A stretch of DNA of 36,721 nucleotides from a virus: IMG/VR virus record IMGVR_UViG_3300031576_000739, positions 1 to 36,721 of that record. One strand, given 5' to 3'. The notes beneath the pieces were generated by a model. That model saw only the letters and a list, made by a program, of their open reading frames with translations. It was not told the DNA's origin and ran no database searches. Below, in pieces: positions 27,725 to 36,609 of the stretch. The translations under genes were made by a program, and so were the position numbers. Position 1 is the stretch's first letter. Each line of letters starts with the position of its first letter.

Positions 27725-28063
27725 ATGCAAGATTTAGAAGGCAAACCTTTATATCATTTCCAAGAATGTCCGACTTGCAAGGAATGGAAAGAAAAGGAGC
27801 TAGAGGAAGTAGTTTTGGAAAATGGATATTCTAAAAAACGCTTGAAAGGCGTTCTTCCCTGTCAGGGATGTTGGCAAGATATTGAACCAATCCCAGAAGT
27901 GCCTTTTGGTTATCAAGGGTTAATTACTCACCATTGGCATATTCGTTCCCAGAATCTGCAAACCGGTGGTCTTGGTATTCAGGGCATACTTAAACGACTA
28001 TGCCCTGTTTGTTATAGGAAAGAATGGATTGTTGTTTATCCCGATTTACCTTGCAGAGTATGA
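27725..28063 (+). CDS. Zinc-ribbon protein with three CxxC pairs
   Basis: 112 residues. CPTCKEW, LPCQGCW and LCPVCYRKEW give six Cys in three pairs, plus GLITHHWHIRSQ. Two of the pairs may share zinc. It overlaps the next zinc protein by ATGA. Position between virion genes suggests a virion-associated or regulatory factor; no family is recognised. Confidence 0.55.
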   Translation: MQDLEGKPLYHFQECPTCKEWKEKELEEVVLENGYSKKRLKGVLPCQGCWQDIEPIPEVPFGYQGLITHHWHIRSQNLQTGGLGIQGILKRLCPVCYRKEWIVVYPDLPCRV

Positions 28064-28386
28064 ACAATGAGTTGTTTGGAGTTCCAGGGGAACAAGAATT
28101 TAAGCCATTGGCGGTAAAAAAACCAGCAGGACATATTTTTCTTGATAACAAAGTTATTGCTGATACTTTACAATGCAAGCATTGCGGTATACATTGGATT
28201 CCCATCAAAGGTAGTAAAAAAAGGCGAGGTTTTTGTATGAAATGTTTTGGAACAACTTGCGGCAAACTGGCTTGCGATGTCTGTATCCCTTTTGAAGTAA
28301 AACTGGACATTCACGAAGGGAAAAGTGCGGGGAAATGGTGGAAGGAAGTTGAGTTAGTGAAAAAGAAAAGAGATAGTTTTATTTAA
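28060..28386 (+). CDS. Zinc-binding protein
   Basis: 108 residues from ATG 28060, chosen for the ATGA overlap over an upstream start at 28024. CKHCGIHW, FCMKCFG, TCGKLACDVC give a dense Cys cluster, probably two zinc sites. N-terminal GHIFLDNKVIAD is a compact hairpin-like part. Appears coupled to 27725. Function unknown. Confidence 0.55.
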   Translation: MNNELFGVPGEQEFKPLAVKKPAGHIFLDNKVIADTLQCKHCGIHWIPIKGSKKRRGFCMKCFGTTCGKLACDVCIPFEVKLDIHEGKSAGKWWKEVELVKKKRDSFI

Positions 28387-28395
28387 TATATAAAT

Positions 28396-29010
28396 ATGCC
28401 AGTCTTACAACCTTCCGAATACGATATTTCTTATTTTGACCCGCAACTGACTTCTCTGCGGCATAACGCAGGCTATTCTTTGGGCTACAAAAAATGGCCT
28501 CGGATAAACGATGACTTTGTGCCTCACGCTGAAAGCACGGGTGAGTTTTACGGGGATTTAGGAAAATATCTTGTCCAAAAGTTTAACCTCGCTGGCAAAA
28601 AGATTCTTGATTTGGGCTGTGCCAAAGGTTTTGTGGTAGAGGGGTTGCGAAACGCTGGTGCTGATGCATGGGGACTTGATGTTTCCGATTACGCCGTGAA
28701 CGTAGCCGAACCAGCAGTCAAGCCATATTTGATAATCGGGGATGCACGGACAGCTTTTTCACAATTCAACAACAATGAATTTGATATTCTGTTTTCCCGT
28801 TGGACGCTTTCTTGTTTTGATGATGCGGATTTACCCGCTCTGATTTCAGAGATGAATCGGATAGCCAGATTGCAAGTCCATCTTATCTGGGAAGACTTTA
28901 TGCCAAATTACTATAATTGTAAACCTCTGGCTGATTGGAAAGCGATGGGATTTAAAAAAGGCACGATTCTGATTCCGAAGAATAGAGTTAATAATTTCTT
29001 GACTAAATAA
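28396..29010 (+). CDS. Class I SAM-dependent methyltransferase
   Basis: 204 residues. Motif I LDLGCAKGFVVEGL and motif II GLDVSDYAV bind SAM; FDILFSRWTLSCFDDADL forms motif IV/V. Substrate is unknown. It precedes the tail propeller and the repeat protein, a little apart from the main sugar gene run at 31.2-36.6 kb. It may methylate a glycan or small molecule. AATATATAA lies just upstream but no clear ribosome site. Confidence 0.8.
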   Translation: MPVLQPSEYDISYFDPQLTSLRHNAGYSLGYKKWPRINDDFVPHAESTGEFYGDLGKYLVQKFNLAGKKILDLGCAKGFVVEGLRNAGADAWGLDVSDYAVNVAEPAVKPYLIIGDARTAFSQFNNNEFDILFSRWTLSCFDDADLPALISEMNRIARLQVHLIWEDFMPNYYNCKPLADWKAMGFKKGTILIPKNRVNNFLTK

Positions 29011-29011
29011 A

Positions 29012-30211
29012 ATGGCGGCGGTTCAAGTAACATCGGTAAATACTAATAGGCAGATAAACAGTTCAAGAGTAAGTGTCCGTACTTCCGCAGGAATACCATA
29101 TGTTATTGTCAACCAAATTTTAGGAATAATACAAGTTTTTAAGGGAAATTCTGTAACTCCAACTTCTTTTACTATACAAGATGATGCCAATGACCCTGCA
29201 GGGACAACATATGGGTCTTCTTCTGCGGCTATTGACTCAACGGGAGTAATTCACATTTCTTACCACTACTACAATGGTAAGACATCCGAACTTCGCTATG
29301 TTACCTTTAACACTGGGACAGATACTTTCTCTGGCGATGCACAGCTTGTAGCAGACATTGGTGGCGATCCGACAGCTATCACCAATCTCTACACGGCCAT
29401 AGCGATTGACTCAAATAATGTCCCACACATAGCTCACTCCCAATTCCCAAGCAAAGGCGGCCTGCCCTCGCTTTACTACATGAACAAAGTGGGCGGAGCT
29501 TGGAATGCGGCGGTGGAGATTGAGGGAGGGACGAATGGGAATGAATGTAAACATTACGACATTGCGATTTCTGAAGATAACATTCCAGAAATTTCATATG
29601 TTAATGACACTGATGGGGATTTAGGTGCGGCTCTTGGTAATGTCAATAATGCTACATCCTTTACTTTATTCGATCCTGATATAACTGCTGTTACTTCAAA
29701 TGTTACTTCTATCGTTATAGATTCAGCAGGCAATACATACATAGGATATGAAGATATTAATCCTAAAATAGTTGAACATCTTGACGCAGATGCGTGGACA
29801 ACATGGCAAACACCGATTGCTCCTGCCACTGGTATTATGAACTCTACAAATATTTTATCAATAGTAGCAAATGGGACAGATATATATGTTTTTTATGAAG
29901 ACGACGGACATGATATTTCCTACAATAAATATACTGGAAGTTGGGGTTCTCCAGTTGAACTCGAAACTGGCACCTTCAACACCGCTAAAGCAAAGTGGGC
30001 GAGATATGTAGATTATGATTCTTCGGGAGCAAACAGGGCGGGAGCTGGAGGAAGATTGGAACTTGACTACACCTTCACCGATGAAACAGCCAGTGCTGAT
30101 GTGTGGTTTAATAGTTTGAGCTTAGTGACTCTTGATGTCGCGACTATCGCGGCTTACGCGGTCGTTGCTCCAAGCATTATCAATTCACCAATAGGCACGG
30201 TTGGTTATTAA
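29012..30211 (+). CDS. Beta-propeller/sialidase-like tail protein
   Basis: 399 residues in blade-like repeats, each with I-D-S-x-G-x-x-H/Y-I-x-Y: AAIDSTGVIHISYHYYNG, IAIDSNNVPHIAHSQF, ISEDNIPEISYVND, VIDSAGNTYIGYED, and VANGTDIYVFYEDDGHDI. This is the BNR/six-bladed propeller pattern seen in fibre and host-binding proteins. The C-terminus (AAYAVVAPSIINSPIGTVGY) is a small separate segment. Probably a receptor-binding component. No catalytic triad can be named. Confidence 0.65.
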   Translation: MAAVQVTSVNTNRQINSSRVSVRTSAGIPYVIVNQILGIIQVFKGNSVTPTSFTIQDDANDPAGTTYGSSSAAIDSTGVIHISYHYYNGKTSELRYVTFNTGTDTFSGDAQLVADIGGDPTAITNLYTAIAIDSNNVPHIAHSQFPSKGGLPSLYYMNKVGGAWNAAVEIEGGTNGNECKHYDIAISEDNIPEISYVNDTDGDLGAALGNVNNATSFTLFDPDITAVTSNVTSIVIDSAGNTYIGYEDINPKIVEHLDADAWTTWQTPIAPATGIMNSTNILSIVANGTDIYVFYEDDGHDISYNKYTGSWGSPVELETGTFNTAKAKWARYVDYDSSGANRAGAGGRLELDYTFTDETASADVWFNSLSLVTLDVATIAAYAVVAPSIINSPIGTVGY

Positions 30212-30213
30212 AT

Positions 30214-31263
30214 ATGCGCATAAACAGAAGAAAGTTTTTACAATATCTCATCCGTGTTGAACCACGGATAACTTCGTTTGGGGAAGATTTCCAGCATGTG
30301 GTTAAGTGGTTTGTCCAGCATTTTAATCAAGCCATCAGACGAAAAAGAAGTCCGGAGCGCTATCCTTTTCTTTATTGGTATACTGAAACGCCAGTCGCCG
30401 CAGAAGAAATTACTCTTGATAAATGGTATGTTCAGCCTTCTGAACGAGTTGGTCAAGCTCGCGACAAAAAGCGCTGGCAGTTTCTTTATCCGTTTTTTGA
30501 GATTGATGCCAATCTTTTAACGCAAGGGGAAGATTTCCAGCATGTGGTTAAGTGGTTGCCAGGTTTCCCTGATATTGTCTTTGACCGCAAACGACAGCAA
30601 TGGAGTTATCCGTACTTTAATATTGATACCAATATACTCACGCAAGGCGAGGATTTTCAGCATGTAACAAAGTGGTGGCAGCCTGCTTCTGAACCCAGAT
30701 GGGATAAACCTAGAAGGCAATGGTATTTTCCAAATTTCTTTGGATATATTGAAGAGGAAGCACCAGAAGAGCCGAATGTTCCTGAATGGTATCAACAACA
30801 ATTACCGAGATTTGACAAAAAGCGCTGGCAGTTTTTGCATCCCAGCTTTGAGATTGACAGCAATCTTTTAACGCAAGCTGAAAATATTACTCTTGATAAA
30901 TGGTATCACCCAACAGGAGAACCTCTTTTTGAAATACCAAATAGAAATATTGCTTATCCGTCCTTATTCTTTGACCCTAATCCAGTAGTAGTTGCGGAAG
31001 TTACAGTTGATAGTTGGCATCCAGAAATTCAAAGACCTCTTAAAGGTAAAAAGCCTAATTACACTTTCACTTATCCTAGTTTTGTTACTGATCCTGGTTC
31101 AGCGATAGAAGTAACAATAACAGTTGATATGTGGGGACAGGCAATTAGTTGGCCGTTGCAAAAATTAGTTAGCAGTAGAGATGCGCTTTATACAACCTCA
31201 ATCAGTCAACCTTTAATAACTGGTGGAAATAATCAATTGATGCTGGTTGGAGTCGGTACATGA
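30214..31263 (+). CDS. Repeat protein with about eight W-centred units
   Basis: 349 residues built from about eight units of 36-42 residues. Each has E-x(2-6)-K-W (EDFQHVVKW three times, EEITLDKWY, ENITLDKWY, EVTVDSWH), a Pro- and aromatic-rich loop, a basic K/R-rich segment (DKKRWQF) and YPxFxxD. Units 2 and 5 and units 1 and 3 are near-identical in DNA too, so duplication is recent. It lies in the tail region and joins the glycosyltransferase gene by ATGA. Probably a virion surface or fibre protein. No known family is recognised with confidence. Confidence 0.55.
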   Translation: MRINRRKFLQYLIRVEPRITSFGEDFQHVVKWFVQHFNQAIRRKRSPERYPFLYWYTETPVAAEEITLDKWYVQPSERVGQARDKKRWQFLYPFFEIDANLLTQGEDFQHVVKWLPGFPDIVFDRKRQQWSYPYFNIDTNILTQGEDFQHVTKWWQPASEPRWDKPRRQWYFPNFFGYIEEEAPEEPNVPEWYQQQLPRFDKKRWQFLHPSFEIDSNLLTQAENITLDKWYHPTGEPLFEIPNRNIAYPSLFFDPNPVVVAEVTVDSWHPEIQRPLKGKKPNYTFTYPSFVTDPGSAIEVTITVDMWGQAISWPLQKLVSSRDALYTTSISQPLITGGNNQLMLVGVGT

Positions 31264-32267
31264 GGATTGTTGGCGCAATGGTAGTGGGAGCAGGAGAAGG
31301 CGAAAAATGGTTAGATCAATGCCTAGAGCAGCTTCATGGATTATGCGATAAGGTCGTAATTTGCCAAAATAAAACTGATTTCAAAACTAAACGGATAATT
31401 TTTAAACATAAATTTCTAACCTATGAAGATAATCGGGAATGGGGAAAAGAACAATGGCGAATCAAACAAAACCTTCTTGAGCAGAGGATTGCGCCGCTCA
31501 AGCCTGATTGGATTGTGGCACTAGATGCAGACGAGTTCTTTGATAAAAGATTTACCAGAGCGAAAGCCGAGGAGCTGGCCTCAAAACCTTATGACGTTGC
31601 TTATTATTTTTGGTGTGTAGAATTGTGGGATAAAGAAAATCAGTATAACCCCGATTATTTGTTTGAGGATATAAGATTTTATAAGTTTTTACCGCAGACA
31701 GGATTAAATTTCAAAAATCAGCCAGTACACGGAGGAATTGCGCCTGAATATGCCTACAATTGGGGAACTCATACCGATTTAATTTTTAAGCATTATGGGC
31801 TTCTAAAATTAACGGATCGGCAAGCGAAGGTCGAACGCTATAGAAAATATGATCCAGAAGGGAAATATCTGCCGAAGACTTGGTATGAAGGATTACTTTC
31901 ATCAAATTCTCTAAAACCTTTTGTGGAGGAGGAGTTTGTGAAAAATATCGCGCCAGTTAAATTTCGGCAAAAACCTATGCCATTTGCAAAACAATCAGAA
32001 CAATCAAAAAAAGTTTGGAAGTTTCTTAACCCTCATGGGGTTTTGATCACTCTGGATAAGGAAAAACATTTTGAGGAAACGAGAAAACGGCGTGGTTTTC
32101 AGTTTTTGGGAGAGGAAACTCTTGGAGTTTTTGATCGAGAAGAAATACCGGTGGTAGAGAAGACAGAAGAAAAACCAAAACCGATGTCTTGGTCATGCGA
32201 TCAATGCTCTTTGGTGGCTTATTCGGAAGTGGGGCTTAAAATTCACAAGAGCCGGATGCATAAATGA
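31260..32267 (+). CDS. Family 2-like glycosyltransferase fused to a C2H2 zinc finger
   Basis: 335 residues. GT-A fold: VGAMVVGAGEGEKWLDQCL at the start and the metal/nucleotide-sugar motif LDADEFF (about 88-94) are hallmarks of GT2 enzymes. The central part (NWGTHTDLIFKHYGLLKLTD) is a conserved GT segment. The last 26 residues are a classical C2H2 finger, C313-x2-C316-x12-H329-x4-H334, after a Lys/Pro linker. It transfers a sugar from a nucleotide donor in the cytosol. It starts by ATGA from the repeat protein and is joined by ATGA to the next methyltransferase. The finger is unusual in a glycosyltransferase. Confidence 0.8.
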   Translation: MRIVGAMVVGAGEGEKWLDQCLEQLHGLCDKVVICQNKTDFKTKRIIFKHKFLTYEDNREWGKEQWRIKQNLLEQRIAPLKPDWIVALDADEFFDKRFTRAKAEELASKPYDVAYYFWCVELWDKENQYNPDYLFEDIRFYKFLPQTGLNFKNQPVHGGIAPEYAYNWGTHTDLIFKHYGLLKLTDRQAKVERYRKYDPEGKYLPKTWYEGLLSSNSLKPFVEEEFVKNIAPVKFRQKPMPFAKQSEQSKKVWKFLNPHGVLITLDKEKHFEETRKRRGFQFLGEETLGVFDREEIPVVEKTEEKPKPMSWSCDQCSLVAYSEVGLKIHKSRMHK

Positions 32268-32908
32268 CAAATGAAAAGTGGAGGAAGTATCAGGCTTGGT
32301 TGAATTATCCGGCTAGTTTAACTTCTAAAGATGAAAGTAGAAGGAAAGAAGCACGGGAATATATCAGTAAAGCCACGCAAGGTTTTGATAAAAATTGGGA
32401 GATTTTGGTTTTGGGGTGTGGAGATGGCTATGAAGTTAAAATGATTAAAGAGGCAGGTTTTAATAAAATCAAGGGCATTACTTTTGCTGATCAAGAATAC
32501 CAAAATGCTAGGACAATGGGGTTGGAGGAAGAAGTCGTACAGGGAGATATTCACGAATTGCCCTTTGCAAATGAAATTTTTGACGCGGTAATTTCCAAAG
32601 AAACTTTAGAACATCTATTATCCCCTTTCATTGCTTTGTGTGAAATCAACCGGGTAATGAAAATTCACGCTAAATTTGTCCACTATATTCCCACTGGTTC
32701 GGATAAACAACGAGATTGGTATCATCTAAATTGTTTTCCAGAATATATCTGGATAGATTTAATGCATAAAACGGGTTTTGAGGTAAAAAAAGTTTTTTCT
32801 GACATAGCTCAACTCCGTTATGAAGGAAATAAATTGAAAAACAAAGATTCGATAAATGAAGCGGAACTTTATGATTTAGGATTGTATATGGCCAGAGTCA
32901 GACAATAA
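32264..32908 (+). CDS. SAM-dependent methyltransferase (class I)
   Basis: 214 residues. Motif I ILVLGCGDGYEVKMIKEAG, acidic motif ITFADQEYQNA, motif IV GDIHELPFANEIFDAVISKETLEHL, the UbiE/Methyltransf_11 layout. Its place in the glycosyltransferase operon suggests O- or N-methylation of a sugar or of a linked group. ATGA overlap upstream and a 3-nt gap downstream keep it in the operon. Confidence 0.82.
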   Translation: MTNEKWRKYQAWLNYPASLTSKDESRRKEAREYISKATQGFDKNWEILVLGCGDGYEVKMIKEAGFNKIKGITFADQEYQNARTMGLEEEVVQGDIHELPFANEIFDAVISKETLEHLLSPFIALCEINRVMKIHAKFVHYIPTGSDKQRDWYHLNCFPEYIWIDLMHKTGFEVKKVFSDIAQLRYEGNKLKNKDSINEAELYDLGLYMARVRQ

Positions 32909-32911
32909 AAT

Positions 32912-33760
32912 ATGAGACTTTGTTACATTGCCAATCATCATAATTTTGGAGTTGATGACACAGAAGGTCATATCACTTATGGTTTTCGTCAGAGAGGCTG
33001 GGTAGTCATGGAAATCATGGAGGAAAATTATAGAGAAGCACAAAACATGGAAGTTGATTTGTTGTTGTTCCATCACTGGGATATTCCTGAACGATTGGAA
33101 TTTATAAAAACTCACCCGGCTAAAAAAAAAGCCTTTTGGTATTTTGACAAAATTTATGGACAGAAAAGACCTCAACTTATTCAAGAAAATTTGAAAGTTA
33201 TAGATTACGCCTTTATAGGAGATGGCAGTTATGCACAAAATAATCCTCATTCCAAATTTCACATTTTAAGGCAAGGAATAGGGGATAGATTGGTTGCACA
33301 AGGACTGGGTATAGCCAAACCAGGGGTCTATAAGGCCAAAATTGCGTTTGTGGGAGGCGTTTATAGCGCAGAACGAGAGAAATGGGCTACCGACCTAAAA
33401 ATGCGCTATGGTGAGGATTTTCAAGTTTATCAAGGAGTATATAACCGGGATTTGTTTGATTTATGTACTACCGTGCCAATTATAATTGGCCCAAATTATC
33501 CGGTAGATAATCATTATTGGGGTAACCGGGCATATCTGATAACTGGCAGTGGGGGATTTTTGATCCATTATGCTTGCCAGGATTTACAAGAAGAATTTTC
33601 TGAATTGGTCTTTTATGAAAATATGGAGGATTTATATCAAGAGATTGACTATTATCTCTCGAACGAACAGAGACGAAAGGAAAAGCAAATTGAACAGTTT
33701 GGAAAGGCGAAACAATTATCAATGGCATTTCGAGTAAAACAGCTTTTGGGGATGTTATGA
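32912..33760 (+). CDS. GT-B glycosyltransferase (CgeB-like)
   Basis: 282 residues. The C-terminal half has YPVDNHYWGNRAYLITGSGGF and YACQDLQEEFSELVFYENMEDLYQEI, the pattern of the CgeB-like glycosyltransferase family where the donor binds (LITGSGGFLI...). N-terminal half is a Rossmann-type domain (MRLCYIANHHNFG). It probably adds a sugar to the growing glycan. ATGA joins it to the next GT. Confidence 0.7.
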   Translation: MRLCYIANHHNFGVDDTEGHITYGFRQRGWVVMEIMEENYREAQNMEVDLLLFHHWDIPERLEFIKTHPAKKKAFWYFDKIYGQKRPQLIQENLKVIDYAFIGDGSYAQNNPHSKFHILRQGIGDRLVAQGLGIAKPGVYKAKIAFVGGVYSAEREKWATDLKMRYGEDFQVYQGVYNRDLFDLCTTVPIIIGPNYPVDNHYWGNRAYLITGSGGFLIHYACQDLQEEFSELVFYENMEDLYQEIDYYLSNEQRRKEKQIEQFGKAKQLSMAFRVKQLLGML

Positions 33761-34737
33761 AAATCGGATTGGTAGCACGGGCAGATAATACGGGATTGGG
33801 GATGCTGTCTTGGGAGTTCTTTGAAAATTTAAGAGAATATATGGCTAAAGTAATTATTTATGATGGTGGGGCATTCCAGATTTTTCCTGAACGGTTTGAC
33901 AATCCAGAGATTATAACTAAAGATCAAATCCCTGATGATTTTTTAGAAGGAATTGACCTGATTTTAGCCATTGAAACGCCTTATGATTGGAGTATTTTTG
34001 GCAGAGCTAAGACAAGAGGTATTAAAACGGTTTTGATTCCCATGTTTGAATGCAATCAAAAGCCGCTTGAGGCTTATCCTGATTTGATTGTTTGTCCTTC
34101 GCAAATTGATTTTGAATCTTTTTGGGGAGAATTAGCAAGATTAGAAATATTACCACTACCAGTAAATCGGAAACGAGTCTCATTTAAGTTAAGACAGAAA
34201 GCCAGAGTTTTTCTTCACAACGTAGGACACGGTGGATTGCATGGTCGAACAGGCACCGGAAAATTTTTGAAAGCCATCGAAATGGTAAAAACTAACGTAA
34301 GATTTTTAATCCATTCACAAATTAAAATTCCCAAAGTGAATGATGTCCGAGTAGAAATCAGAATCGGCAATCTAAAAAATTACTGGGATTTATGGCAGAG
34401 AGGCGATGTATATGTATTTCCTACCAATCAAGAGATGATCTCCATGCCAGTACAAGAAGCACTGGCCGCCGGAATGCCGGTTTTGATGCCGAAATTTAGT
34501 ATTTATGATTTTCCTGATAATTGGATAATTTCTTCAAAAAATAAGTTTCGAGCAAAAATAATAGACCGTTTTATGAATTTTTTTGAAATTGAACCCCGAG
34601 CCATAGCGGAAAAAATTGACGAATGGGCGAATCGGGATATAACTGGGGCTTCAAAGATTGCTGACAAGCTGGCTAGCACTCTGGACTGGAGAGTGCTAAA
34701 ATCTGAATGGATTGAATTATTAAAGTCAATTTTGTGA
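33757..34737 (+). CDS. Glycosyltransferase (GT4-like, GT-B fold)
   Basis: 326 residues. N-terminal MKIGLVARADNTGLGMLSWE is an acceptor-side loop with the GxG motif; C-terminal VYVFPTNQEMISMPVQEALAAGMPVLMP is the GT4 donor-binding segment (the EX7E-like region with the first Glu in NQEMIS and later Glu in QEAL). Probably a retaining GT that extends the glycan. ATGA from the previous gene; the next ORF starts shortly after the stop. Confidence 0.78.
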   Translation: MKIGLVARADNTGLGMLSWEFFENLREYMAKVIIYDGGAFQIFPERFDNPEIITKDQIPDDFLEGIDLILAIETPYDWSIFGRAKTRGIKTVLIPMFECNQKPLEAYPDLIVCPSQIDFESFWGELARLEILPLPVNRKRVSFKLRQKARVFLHNVGHGGLHGRTGTGKFLKAIEMVKTNVRFLIHSQIKIPKVNDVRVEIRIGNLKNYWDLWQRGDVYVFPTNQEMISMPVQEALAAGMPVLMPKFSIYDFPDNWIISSKNKFRAKIIDRFMNFFEIEPRAIAEKIDEWANRDITGASKIADKLASTLDWRVLKSEWIELLKSIL

Positions 34738-34767
34738 AAATTGATAAACATAACAATTCTAAATACT

Positions 34768-34932
34768 ATGGAAAAAAAATGTAAGCATCAATGGGAAGTA
34801 GCTGTTTGGGAGTATAAACGAATGAATGGAGCCGTAGTGCCTACTCATACGGTAGCGAATACTTTGTACTGCAAATTGTGTTTGGCGATTAAACAGCTAA
34901 GCGAAGAGCATTACAAGAAAAGTCGTATATGA
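34768..34932 (+). CDS. Small zinc-binding protein within glycan gene set
   Basis: 54 residues from ATG 34768; a TTG at 34741 would add nine. Cys/His pattern CKHQW near the start and LYCKLCLAI near the end form a probable zinc site. It overlaps the next methyltransferase gene by ATGA. Role unknown. Confidence 0.5.
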   Translation: MEKKCKHQWEVAVWEYKRMNGAVVPTHTVANTLYCKLCLAIKQLSEEHYKKSRI

Positions 34933-35465
34933 AAAACCCAATTTTTGAACAAAGTTTTTGGCAAATAAGACTAGCCGAAGCGCAAAAGATCGGACTTTTA
35001 GAACATGCCATTGGGCAAGGATTTGATTTCAAAAAGATTGATGTTCTTCATCAGGAAATTGTCCAAAAACAGATCAAACCAGAAGAAACGATATTGGATA
35101 TTGGATGCGGTTATGGTCGTATCGTAAATTGGTTTTCTGATAAACAATATACTGGTATTGATTTTGTACCTAGTTTTATCCGGCTAGCTCAAAAAATTCA
35201 TCCCGCTAAGTATTTTATCTTGGGAGATATGCGAAACTTGTCAGAAATTTTTAAGGATACTCAATTTGATTGGGGTTTGCTTATTTCCATAAAAGAAATG
35301 ATTAGAAGAGACATCGGTAGGGACGAATGGCAAAAAATCGAAAATGGACTTTTGCGAGTCTGTAAAAAACTTTTAATTCTTGAATATGGAAACAGCCGCG
35401 AGGAAGAAATAAAAAAATATGAGATCGTATCGCACGATCAACAAGTGCAGAGTTTGTCGCTCTAA
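34929..35465 (+). CDS. SAM-dependent methyltransferase (class I)
   Basis: 178 residues. Motif I ILDIGCGYGRIVNWF, GIDFVPSFIRLAQK (motif II), ILGDMRNLSEIFKDTQFDW (motif IV). Shorter than the 32264 enzyme, and its tail overlaps the next gene by 47 nt. Probably sugar or glycan methylation by context. Target unknown. Confidence 0.82.
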   Translation: MKNPIFEQSFWQIRLAEAQKIGLLEHAIGQGFDFKKIDVLHQEIVQKQIKPEETILDIGCGYGRIVNWFSDKQYTGIDFVPSFIRLAQKIHPAKYFILGDMRNLSEIFKDTQFDWGLLISIKEMIRRDIGRDEWQKIENGLLRVCKKLLILEYGNSREEEIKKYEIVSHDQQVQSLSL

Positions 35466-36609
35466 GCGATTAGAATCAATTTGGAATCTGGGTAACTTTT
35501 ATATCTCGACTTTTGTTAAAAAGCCTGGACAAAATATTGGTCGCACGCCACTTGAACTTGTTAAATGCCAAAATTGCACTTTGATGCAATTAAGACATAC
35601 TGCTCCGCAGGAACTTTTGTATAAGCGGATTTATTGGTATAAGTCGGGAAATAACCCAATTATCGTTAGAACTTTGAAAGAGATTGCAACGGAAGCCATA
35701 AAAATTGCTAAACCCAAAGATGGTGATGTTTTTTTGGACATCGGCGCAAATGATGGAACGCTTTTGAAATTTGTGCCTAAAGATTACTTTCGAATTGCTT
35801 GTGAACCTGCGAAAAACTTTCATAAAGAATTGGAAGACTTGAATCTTGATTTTTACATTTTTGATTTTTGGAAAGCGACATATCTCAAAAATGTGTCTAA
35901 AGCCAAGATTATCACAGCAATTGGTATGTTTTATGATATGGATGATCCACTTAAATTTCTGAAAGATTGCGTTGCGGTATTGGATAAGGATGGAATTTTT
36001 GTAACCCAAATGGAAATGATGGAAACGATGGTAAAAAATAATGAATTCAGCAATATTTGCCATGAACATTTAGAATACTATTCTTTGCAGTCCTTAAAAT
36101 ACTTGTTTGAAAAATCGGGTTTGGAGATTTTCAAAGTCGAAGTCAAAAAAAATTCAATTGATGGAGAGAGCTACCGGTTTTATGCTAGACATTATCAAAA
36201 AGGAAGTATTATTTTGCCTTATCGAAAAATGGATTTGGAAAATTTCAAAAGAAAGGTTGAATTGAACAGAAAACAGACTGTAAATTTTATTCTTACAGAA
36301 AGAGCGAGAAATAAAAAAATTTATAGTTATGCTGCCTCGACTAGGGGAAATACGATTTTGCAATATTATCAATTGAATTATCCTTATCTTTCTGGAGCGG
36401 CAGATATTAACTCTCGAAAATGGGGAAAATATACTGTAGGGACATGGATACCGATTATGTCTGAAAAAAAGGCCAGAGAAAAGGCTGATTACTTTTTGGT
36501 ATTGCCTTGGGGATATATCAAGGCTTTCATTAAAAAAGAAAAAGGCTGGCTCAAAAAGGGAGGTAAGTTTATAATTTGTATTCCTCAATTTAAGGTGATT
36601 GGCAAATAA
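35419..36609 (+). CDS. Sugar C-methyltransferase (NDP-hexose 3-C-methyltransferase type)
   Basis: 396 residues with the full three-part layout. Zinc-binding N-terminus (CRVCRSKRL and CQNCTLMQL). SAM domain (FLDIGANDGTLLKF). The family hallmark HEHLEYYSL, then GESYRFYARH. C-terminal Methyltransf_14 domain with YAASTRGNTILQYYQL (family GASTKGNTLLQY). Such enzymes add a methyl branch to C3 of a keto-deoxysugar nucleotide, or act on related substrates. With the DegT aminotransferase at the left end of the window it suggests a branched amino sugar. The overlap with the previous gene is 47 nt. Confidence 0.88.
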   Translation: MRSYRTINKCRVCRSKRLESIWNLGNFYISTFVKKPGQNIGRTPLELVKCQNCTLMQLRHTAPQELLYKRIYWYKSGNNPIIVRTLKEIATEAIKIAKPKDGDVFLDIGANDGTLLKFVPKDYFRIACEPAKNFHKELEDLNLDFYIFDFWKATYLKNVSKAKIITAIGMFYDMDDPLKFLKDCVAVLDKDGIFVTQMEMMETMVKNNEFSNICHEHLEYYSLQSLKYLFEKSGLEIFKVEVKKNSIDGESYRFYARHYQKGSIILPYRKMDLENFKRKVELNRKQTVNFILTERARNKKIYSYAASTRGNTILQYYQLNYPYLSGAADINSRKWGKYTVGTWIPIMSEKKAREKADYFLVLPWGYIKAFIKKEKGWLKKGGKFIICIPQFKVIGK

